Of a stretch of DNA of 64,000 nt, positions 55,173-64,000 are shown in pieces. A program made the translations under genes and the position numbers. This stretch comes from Anomalospiza imberbis (Eukaryota > Chordata > Aves > Passeriformes > Viduidae). The stretch is from contig NC_089691.1 in the NCBI RefSeq assembly GCF_031753505.1, positions 15,846,085-15,910,084 of the forward strand, given 5' to 3'. The notes beneath the pieces are model-generated. The model was not told the DNA's origin. It saw nothing but the letters and a program-made list of their open reading frames with translations, and made no database searches. Every line of letters begins with the position of its first letter. Positions within the stretch are counted from its first letter, which is position 1.

Positions 55173-55209
55173 CTCTAATTAAGTATAAAAGCAAGTCTAA
55201 TTAAGTATG
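55173..55209. repeat. Short 24-bp-period duplication (tctaattaagtat)
   Basis: The 13-mer tctaattaagtat occurs twice, at about 55173 and 55197, separated by aaaagcaag. It contains a TAATTA homeodomain-type core in each copy. Confidence 0.8.
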
Positions 55210-55951
55210 GTCTGCTCTGTGAATCCCCTGGGAAGACAGAGGAATACCATCAACCCTTGCATCCAGCCATCCTCCTCTTGTTTGGTGTAACCAGCTGACA
55301 GCAGATGAAGCCCTGATCTGAGCACCAGGACGTGCACCTGCAGCTGTGCTGAGCAATACAGAGCCACATGCTGAGAGCAGAGGGTGCTGTGTAGTGAAGG
55401 GCTAAAACACTTCTCATCCTCCACACCCCACTGGGAACGGGACTCTGCCATCCATCCTTCTGTCAACACATCCTCCTCATCTCTGTTAAAATCACACCAG
55501 CACCCTCAGGCACACCTGTATCTCATTTTTGAGGCTTCTGCAGGAAGTTGTAGTCACAGAAAGCAGTCAGGATCAGGTCTGGAGCATCCCGGTGGCAGGG
55601 CCTTTCCCACAGCCAGCCAGAGAGCTCTTCCCTGCTCTCCTGTTTCATCTCTGCAAGACAGAGAGCACAGATCACAGGTGCTCCACCTGGGAATTCATCC
55701 TGCTCTGTGCAATGCCGATAACGATTAAAAGCTAACAACAAAGCCTCCAGTGAGGCAAAGAGAAACAGAGCAGAGCCCCAAAACATTAGTCACTACAAAC
55801 ACACCTGAAGCTCAACACACGTGGGGCACATTTAAATTTACTTTTCTTTAATAATAAATGAGTGTGGGTTTATTTGGTATTTACTCCAGGGCAATAATAA
55901 AAACACATTCAAAATTATAAATCTCCCTGCAAAGAGCTATCCAGTGGTTGC

Positions 55952-56030
55952 CCACCTTGACCACCTGGTTCAGGGCAAGTACATGGAGATGCGTAACCAC
56001 CTTGACCACCTGGTTCAGGGCAAGTACATG
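55952..56030. repeat. 45-bp direct tandem duplication
   Basis: A 34-bp block, ccaccttgaccacctggttc plus agggcaagtacatg, occurs at 55952 and again at 55997 without mismatch. The two copies are separated by 11 bp (gagatgcgtaa), so the period is 45 bp. Perfect identity suggests a recent duplication. Confidence 0.95.
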
Positions 56031-59000
56031 CCAAGAACTGACAATTTTCATGCCTGAAAGGGTGAATTTGCCTTATGTTCTATCCTTACACGCTACTATG
56101 TGCACTCTCAGTAGATGCCCACCTAAAACCCCTGCTCAAGTTATTTATTCTTTTGCACCTATTTATTAAACAAAGGTTGAAAAGCAAGAAAAAGAAACCG
56201 CACCCAGGAAGGGAACAATGTAATGAAGCATTGCCTGAATTCATCAGGACAATTGATAATCATAGCTCTAATCTTGGGTTGCAATTGATTAGTTATAAAT
56301 ACACAGCACCAAAGGTACCAGGGCGTGGAAAGAGCTTTTTTGGAAAGGCACAGGAACAGATCCCAAAAGCAGAGTGCTTGTGCCTCTCCAACACATAGTC
56401 CTAAGTGGCCGCTGAAAATGGGAGATATTTTCCTGCTCACAGTGGACAGAAGGGAGAATGATATCATTAAAGCCCACATTGTGTCTCAAAGTCCTTGGAG
56501 GAAAGGGGAAGAGGTACTTCATATTTCTATAAAACAATTAGTATTGACAGAATGGACTATAATACAGCACTCAGACCAGAGCAGTAATTAACGATCCAGC
56601 AGCTTGCTTACTGGACACAGATAGGAAGCACAGAGGCAGCAATCAGAGAGCAGAGAGGCAAGGCAGGTACTGACCTCCAAGCTGTCTGCTCAGGTATCTT
56701 TAGAGACATCCCATACCCCATGCCCAGCATCCCTGGCACAGTCACTGGCATCTCCCTGGGCACAGTGAAGAAAGAGCTGGCAGCCAGCATGGATTTGGGA
56801 GCACCTTCTCTGCACAGGTTGTGCTCAGCCTCTTCCCCTTGCCTTGGTTTCTCTGTGCCTTAAGAGAGTGGCTATAAGCCAAGCAGAGAGCTCTGGCCAC
56901 AGACAGCATCAGGGATGGAAAAGTACCACCAACAGGGGATGGTGCCTGGGAACTAATCTGCAAGACGCCACATACCATCAAATGCTTTTCCACTGAAGCT
57001 CAAGGCAACTGGTTTCAGCACCTTTCTAATTTGCAAAACTCTGAATAATCCTGAAAATTGAAGCCTCAGGGAGAGCTGGGGCTGCTTGCACACCATTTCA
57101 GCCTCATAAGGCTTAGCTTTAAACATATTTGGGGAGAAAATATTTGCAGTTCAGTTTGAGGTCCAGAAAAAAGCGCCCAAGCCTTCAGTGTTTCTCCCCC
57201 CTAACCCAAGAGGTACCGTGGATCTGTTTCTAAACAGCTACTCTTGGCTAGCCCTTGCTCTACCTTATTCCCACCTACTGGGGGAAGTGTACTTACACAG
57301 TCCAAAGGCCCTCCTTGTCTCTTCCTAGGGAGGTGAAGCAGAAGCAAATGGTGTTTCTGCTTCAAGAGGAGCACCTTCCTCCCACCTCTCTTCGGCTCTC
57401 CTCTTTCCTTTATTACCCTTTTGCCACAGGAGTTTTCCAGCACTGGCTGGTGATGCTCCTCAACTGGGCAGCCACAAACACGCAGAAAATGTAAAGCCAA
57501 TGCATTTACACCCGCACACGTGCTTCTGGCAAACAGCTCACAAGTTGGGCTGACATAAATGATGGAGTACGAGAAATAAAGCTTTTTCCTGCTGTGACAT
57601 TTTAAAACAATTCAGCAGGCTTTTCACACCAGGAGCGAGGAGTGAACGTGCTGCAGCTCTGCGTGGCTCCAGAGGCAGAAAATGACTCTGCAGCGATGCA
57701 AGCAACTGCTTCATCCCTGATATCCCTGAAACAAGGACAGAAACTGAACCAGCAAGGGTTTCACAAGGACACCATTCTCTCCTGGGTGCGGGTGCCAAGG
57801 CTCTGTAAGGATGAAGGGCAGCAAAGGACCCAAAAGACATCAGGCATCACTGGGCCAGAGTGAGTACCAGAATCACTAAGTCATTCTTGCTGGCCAGACG
57901 AAACTCTCACAGTGCAGTAAAAGGTTATTTAAGAAATGGATCTGAATTTGGAGGCAATACTAATGTCTGGATACTGAGACTCTGAATAAGCTTGCTAAGG
58001 AAAGCAAGGCTGCCACAGGGTCTGCTGCAAGTGGTTTAAGACATGAGACCTGCTGGGAGATGAGAGTTTAGCATCCAGACTTTCCAGAAACCAAAGCTAC
58101 AGAGACCTTCAGGTCAAAGGCACGATTCCCACCTAGCCAATGCCAAACTTAACCCAGTATTCAAGAGCAGCAGCTATTCCCCTGCTACTTTCCCCCGAGA
58201 GCAAATCAAAGAGGGCAGTTGGAAAAACATCATGGTTGCCAAGTCCAGCATTAAGGTTTTGGACACAGAAATTTAAGGCAGAATCATGACAAGCCTTTTG
58301 TCACACTTCTTACATGGGACACAGTACTTGGACCAGTTTGCTGTCACTGTATGCACGACTTTACTCATTTTAGCAGCAGCAGCACTCACTCCTAGGCTTT
58401 CTGGTGGCAGGAACCAGCACCCCATGCACCAGGAGGATACCAGGAAAGGAATAATGCATTTTCTAAAGAATATCACTGAGTCAAATAATCTCATCAGCTT
58501 CTGAAGTTGCAGCAGCTGAGGACAGACAGTGTCACAAAGCTGCTGCTGCATGAATGACAGAGCCATTTAAAAGCACATTTATTTCTTCTCTTCCCAAAAT
58601 GCCACTGTCAATCCCAACACACTAGAATGAGAAAGCTTTGTTTTCACTGGAATGTTCCACCAGCAACCATTGGCTTCCTGAGCATAAACAAAATAAACCA
58701 GATCTTGTCCCTAATGAAAACAGTCATTTTTTGGTACCGACAAGTCACTGCTTTTCTTCACCTCAACGTCCCAGCTCATATTGGTAATTTATGTCTAAAT
58801 TACTTCAAAAGTGGTGCCTGTTTTTACAGCACAATTAATGCAGCAGCAGGTAACAGCCAACACACAACTCCTGCCAAAACAAATGTGCTGGTTTCACCTT
58901 GGGACCTTTTCCTCTGCTGATAGAGCTGAATATTGCTCCACTAGCATCAACAGGGGCAAAATAAATCTCAGATTAAAAACTGACAGCAACAAACCAAAAC

Positions 59001-59990
59001 ACTGTGGTCCTGCTGCAAGAGTTGCTAAATCCTATTTAGGTATCAAATAAGCTCTAAAGGAGAGGGTAAAGGAAGCCAGCAGGGTATGGAATAAAATTTG
59101 GCAGCTGTAATTCTGCTGCCAGAAAGGCAGTGGGACAGGACCATGTCTGGATGGCATCAATTGCAGCAGTAGCTTCACGGCACTCGGGGCATCCTGTACT
59201 ACCCACAGAGAGCAAGCAGCTCTTCGCTCTCTGCTTGCGCAGATGATTTTAGGAAGGGAAGAAATTGGAAATCATTACTGTGCCACAACTCTGAAATACT
59301 TTCCTTGTGTAGGCAAGAAACTGCTGCCATCACAAAAAGTATAATTTCAGCGTGCATGTGCATGAATGCACAAGGTAAGAACTAAAAATAGAGGTACCCT
59401 ATTTCCATGCATCAAGTCAGCAGGTATGGAAACAGCATAAACAGTGATTCAGCAGTAGCCCACATGATGCAAGAGGTTGTTTCTTTGCCTCTTCCTCCCT
59501 GTTTGTAGCCCTTCCCAGCTCTGCTGAGTTACCAAGGCCTAGCAACTCCCAAGATCTGCCTTGCAAAAAGAGCCCCAGCCCCACGGGGCCCAGGGAGATC
59601 TGCCAGCCATAGGGAACTCACTGGCTGCTTGGCTCCCTTGGGAAGGGGGTGATGTGAGGTGGCTGCAAATGCTCTTCACACAAGGTCCAGCTCTCAAGAA
59701 CACAGATAGTTAGACAGCTGTTCTGTCTACAGAAGTTTTTCTAGTGCAGAGTCTACATGCTAGCATAATTAAATATTTTTTTAAAATAAGATAGATGTAT
59801 AATTTGCATTTTTGCTATTTTTTCATTCAGCTTCTGTGTCATCTCTACAAAGTGTGATCATTCGAACTGGATACAAAGAGGTGCACAACATACAATTACA
59901 GTGTATGGCTACAATTTTTGGTGCAAAGTAGTACTGTGACTCCATAAACACCTCTGAAAAATTGCACAAGACGACACCAAGGACATTTTT

Positions 59991-60045
59991 TGAGATTTGT
60001 TACATAAACAAATGAGATTGTTTTCTGAGATTTGTTACATAAACA
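59991..60045. repeat. 35-bp direct tandem duplication
   Basis: The 20-mer tgagatttgttacataaaca occurs at 59991-60010 and 60026-60045 without mismatch, with 15 bp (aatgagattgttttc) between. Confidence 0.93.
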
Positions 60046-62599
60046 GCTACGACCTTGTACCCATGGTTTCAAAAGGGACAAGTTGGTTTTTTTACTGATT
60101 CTTACCCCCAATTTTTTCATTAATTTTTGCTTCTTGAGAAGTCAGAACAAAATACAGGAAAAGAAGAATGAAGAGTAGGAATTTCATTTACATTTCATAA
60201 AACCATAGCTAATCTCCTCAAGCAGAAATCAAAAAAATACTTCAGTCTTCCCACTGCCCAGGCTGTCATCCACCCTTTCAAACAGAGCAAAGTCTCCCAA
60301 GCATCCAGGTGAGCAAATCCCTCCTCTAGCCCCTGAAATCCTGGGACTAAATATCTCTTTGAAGGGCTTCCTTGCACATCTGTGACTTACCCCCACACCA
60401 TTCCTAGACAGCGTAACTAACCAAGAACAATTAAAGTGCTCAAGGATTTCAACTTAATCTCAGAATGCATTAAAGTCCTTTCTGCTCTCACCTTGACATA
60501 CTTTGAAGTCTGGATAATTTACATTTTGATGTCTAATTGAAATGAGGATTGCTGCCTGACAGGCCTTAATCTTCTAAAAAGCATGGTTGTTTCTCTCTCC
60601 CCAAAGCAAATATTTATCACAAGTTTCACCTTGAATATAGGTCACAGCATTGCAAAGCAAGTAATCAGAGCTGTAAAAAAACCCCAATAAACTACCACAA
60701 AGATTCTGTCTAGGTAAAAAAATCAAATTCAAAAGGCACGTCTATTCCCCTGAGTCACTGCAAGGAAAGATTACTACCACTAGCATGAAGGTTATACAGC
60801 AAATGAAACAACTGGCTAAAGAAAAAAATAAAAGAAATCACTTATAAGTGTCATATTTCAGCATTAAATTTTAATAGGAAAACTACTGTGATTTGCTTAG
60901 TGTGAGTATATATGCAATGTAAAGAGACCCTCTGACATCATCGAGGCGTAACATCAAAGATAAATGGAGATGATTTGCCACACTACTGGAGCAGCTGTAA
61001 CTCTCTCCTAAACCTGCAGCAACCAAGCAAGGCAGCTGCTTCTGGCTGGCCACTGGCTCTTATGCCTTTGGCTGAGAGGAAACAATCAGAAGTCTTACTC
61101 TTCTCCTGACTGTGTGGGCTCTAACAGAGGGCAGCTGAGTTTCTACACGAGTTAAAATGCCCATGTCTGGCTAGTCACAGTTGGTTGTCCCTGAAGCCTG
61201 AGCCTTCACCAGAGCACAAACATCTGAAGGCCGTGTTGTGCACCGAGAGCGCCTCAAGCAAGGGCAGCCAGAGCACATCCATATGCATCCCGAGAGAGCC
61301 CATCTGGAACAGAGCCTCGCTCCACAGACTCCCAGCAATGCAAAACTAGGCTCCGGACTCCAGACTGCCTCCTTTTCATACAGCAGTTGGGTTTTGAGAA
61401 CAATAAGTGAAGATTTTCCAGTTCTGCTTCTGCATTACACTGCGATTCTCCCTCCTGAAGGAGGGCAGCACCTACGACAAGCTCAGGAAATGTCAGAGGA
61501 GCAGGCTGCAGGCAAGCCAGGCACTGCCCTGCCCATGGAAACAGCAGGCAGCCTGTTGTCCACCTGCCCAAACAAAAACAGCAGGAAAGGGTGCACGGCT
61601 GTTGTGCACAGAGCTGTTCAGATCTATATGAAGCCCCATGTGTGTAAATGAAACATCGGCTCCTTCTATCATCAAATGTGTACAACTTGTAAGCATGAAT
61701 TATGCAAGACTATTAACTGTCTTATTTTAAGAGGGAGCAGCTGTAAAAGCTGCTTGGAGGACACAGCAAGTCACGGAAGGGGCAGCCCCTGGTGCTCAGT
61801 GCCTGAGCCACAGCACAGCCACTCTCACCGGGTCCAGCCCCAGTGCTCCCCCCGACCTGCACCCTTCACTAAGGAATTAACTCAGCATCTCACAAGCTCT
61901 GTCTTCCAGTACTCTATGGAGGAAGAAGTAATATTTTCACCACCTTACTGATGACAGCTTGAGAAAGATCTGGATAGTTGTGTGTCTGTGAAGAAGTGAG
62001 CAGAGCCTGTAACCTGGCTCAAATTCAAGCCCCCAGTCAGTGCCCAAACTGCCAAGCTCTGCCTTTGCTTTCACCTTTCACAAAGGAACCTGAAACAGCA
62101 AACTCCCGCTGAGACCAAGGAGCTCCAGGCTGTTCCAGTTCAGTAATTCTCTTGTTGACTAATGAACCCTCACACTCAGCCAGAGCCCACAGATGAGGAT
62201 GCCAGCCTAGAGTAACGCTGCACAGCCCATGTCACAAGTGCCACCGTGTCGGAGGCTGGGACCCGCCGCAGGCAGGGACGCTGGCTGGCAGCATGGAGTG
62301 CTCACCTGTCCTCAGCCCCAGCCCACAGAGCACTGCAGGCTACTGAGCTCAGCCCTCCCTGAGCAGACACCGTGCTCAGCAGACATGCTAACGCTGCTGA
62401 TGGCAAGCTCTGGCCATAAATTACCTATAGGGTGAGAAGGCTTTTGATACATTATTTACATATTTTACAATTTTACATAAAACATTAATTCCTCTAGTCA
62501 ATACAAATACTGGTAGGACTGAGTGGCAGGGCTGTACATAGCAAATAAGCCTGTTGGAACATAAGAAGTGCTTAAAGGGGAGGCACAGATGGGTATTAA

Positions 62600-62750
62600 G
62601 ACCAGTTTCATTCATTGTATAAATCACGGACTTGGAAGAACAAACATCAAACACCGTGATTGCATTTACTGATGATTCAGATTTGTGTGGGCTCCTCAAT
62701 ACACAAGAGGAGGGCAATAAAGTCCTGGACAACTGTGAGCAAGCAAAGCA
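62600..62750 (+). mobile_element. Possible ancient CR1/L3-type LINE relic
   Basis: The segment has the order of short blocks found near the end of the CR1/L3 reverse-transcriptase frame. A 'cttggaaga' block comes first, then 'gcatttactgatgattcag' (the F-A-D-D-like region), then 'aataaagtcctggacaactgtgagcaagcaaa'. Similarity is patchy and interrupted, as in very old copies, and its borders are uncertain. It is judged by eye only and could be chance resemblance. Confidence 0.4.
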
Positions 62751-64000
62751 CCTCGGGGGATAATTAAATTAATCTGAGCTATGGAAATGCCACACAACAA
62801 GGCTAAAACATAAAGCAAACAACTTTGTAAAGGACTTTGCACTCAAGAAACTATATGAGACAAACACAGGCTACTGCTTGTTCCCAGTGACCCACCAGGG
62901 TGCCAGGTGCTGCACAAGCCCATCAGGTGAAAGCTGGTACAGGATACACACAAAGCTCTAAAAAAAGCAATCTCAGTGATACCAGTTGTATGTGCCCCCA
63001 GCCCAAGGGACTGTGGCTTTAGCGAAGCGCCTTGTCACAAGGCTGTCACTGGTGATACAACAACTCTGGTGCCACCCTGACAAAACAAATCCATGCAGGG
63101 CACCCCAGGCCACAGCACCTGCCTCTCACCTGAGTAACCAACACCAAGTCCCTATTACCAGCTGCTCCCCAGACTCTTGACCATTGCTCACCATTTGGAA
63201 ATCATGTACTTGCCCCTAACTGCCTGGTCAGCCTCACCACGCTAAAGAGCCATGTTTGATGCAGGACAGCTGCCTCAGAGACACCAAGGCACCTTCCCTG
63301 AGCCACCCTGCCCAGCAAAGAGATCACTGGAAGGTATCACAGCAGGCACAGAGCCCCTTCCAGGAGACAGGTCCCAAGAGCACGTCAGAACAAGACTGGG
63401 GAACACAAAGCATCTGGAGCAGCAACACAAGCAAGGACATGGGAGAAGTCAGAAGTGGCAGAGCTGTCCAAGGCCCTGAAGGCATGAAGATGCTAAATTT
63501 GATGAGGTTGAGGAAGGGAGCCAAAGGAGGAATAAATAGAGCTAATGAGAACACAAGGCATGAGCATTCAAAAACCTTTAACACACTACAAACAGCAATA
63601 AAAAGGCAATTAGAATTCCGAGATGCATGGAGGGTAATTGCATGCACTATAAATAGGTGGTGGGAAGACTGTCCTGCTCAGCAGGATCTGATTCACTTTT
63701 GGGGTGACTTCTGTGCAGAAAGGAATATTTTGGCATGCAACAGAAGCTGAGAAAAGGGAGAGATGAAATTACAGGAAGAATTTCTATCACTCACATCCTG
63801 CTGCATGAAATATGTACCAAGCAGGAGCTTTGCAATAGAGTCTTCAGAGGTCATAGTTTGAGGAACTCCAAATAAAAGTTCAGCAGCAGGGTTGCAATGC
63901 AGCCTTAGAAGGAAACAGCCATTTTATATCAGCCAGCACAGGAGTCCAGACACTTCCATGGCTTTCACTATTGATGGAGAAATCTAACAATGCCCACGGA

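Larger units (their letters stand above)
34855..64000 (-). other. CADPS: Long CADPS 5' intron (at least 29,146 bp; upstream exon not in window)
   Basis: Everything from the acceptor at 34855-34856 to the window end lacks a recognisable CADPS exon. The expected preceding exon should end near ARRQQK and, in mammals, belongs to a large, very G+C-rich first exon. No CpG island of that kind is visible up to 64000, so the first exon and promoter probably lie further right. Contents are a 25-bp tandem repeat at 39704-39778, a CR1 fragment at 41941-42040, an A22 run at 46435-46456, and direct duplications at 55952-56030 and 59991-60045. An old CR1/L3-like relic sits near 62600-62750. Unrecognised open frames at 35889-36485 and 47929-48537 (minus) and 63256-63750 (plus) have no supported function. 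Confidence 0.8.

Noticed and set aside
63256..63750. 164-codon plus-strand open frame at the right end
   Set aside because: Tryptophan-rich end looked protein-like, but no family is recognisable and no splice or start context supports it.
1..64000. CRISPR arrays, bacterial operons, rRNA or tRNA genes, intact retroviral elements
   Set aside because: No regularly spaced repeats, no cloverleaf-like A/B boxes, no paired long terminal repeats and no gag/pol-like frames were seen in this vertebrate intronic sequence.

Overview
This window looks like vertebrate, and most likely bird, nuclear DNA. It is sparse in genes, A+T-leaning and low in CpG, with no operons, no bacterial-type gene packing and no long protein-coding reading frame. 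Two 3'-terminal CR1 LINE fragments, at about 18751-19045 and 41941-42040, carry the sequence typical of avian CR1 copies. I cannot name the species.

The only gene I can support is part of CADPS (CAPS1, calcium-dependent secretion activator 1) on the minus strand. Three internal coding exons are present, in transcript order: 34741-34854 (114 bp, 38 codons), 30363-30695 (333 bp, 111 codons) and 3615-3695 (81 bp, 27 codons). All three have AG/GT splice borders, start and end in phase 0, and translate without a stop into one continuous 176-residue stretch. That stretch lies between the variable N-terminal region and the C2 domain of CAPS proteins. Residues that separate CAPS1 from CAPS2 in this stretch favour CAPS1. 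The first exon (start codon) should lie beyond position 64000, and the C2, PH and MUN/Munc13-homology exons before position 1.

Layout: 1-3614 is the start of the intron after the 81-bp exon. Positions 3696-30362 form a 26.7-kb intron with a CR1 copy, a 58-bp direct duplication, an A17G12 tract and A+T-rich blocks that could be conserved non-coding DNA. Positions 30696-34740 form a 4.0-kb intron with a MIR/CORE-SINE-like relic close to its donor. Positions 34855-64000 are at least 29.1 kb of a long 5' intron, with a second CR1 fragment, three short tandem duplications (25, 45 and 35 bp periods) and a probable old CR1/L3-type relic near 62.6-62.8 kb.

I found no convincing new biological system. 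The observations most worth checking are the run of frame-neutral exons, in particular the 333-bp exon that matches the one reported as skippable in the paralogue CADPS2. Next are the 25-bp tandem repeat that multiplies an EBF-like palindrome inside the long 5' intron, and several A+T-rich, homeodomain-site-rich intronic blocks.
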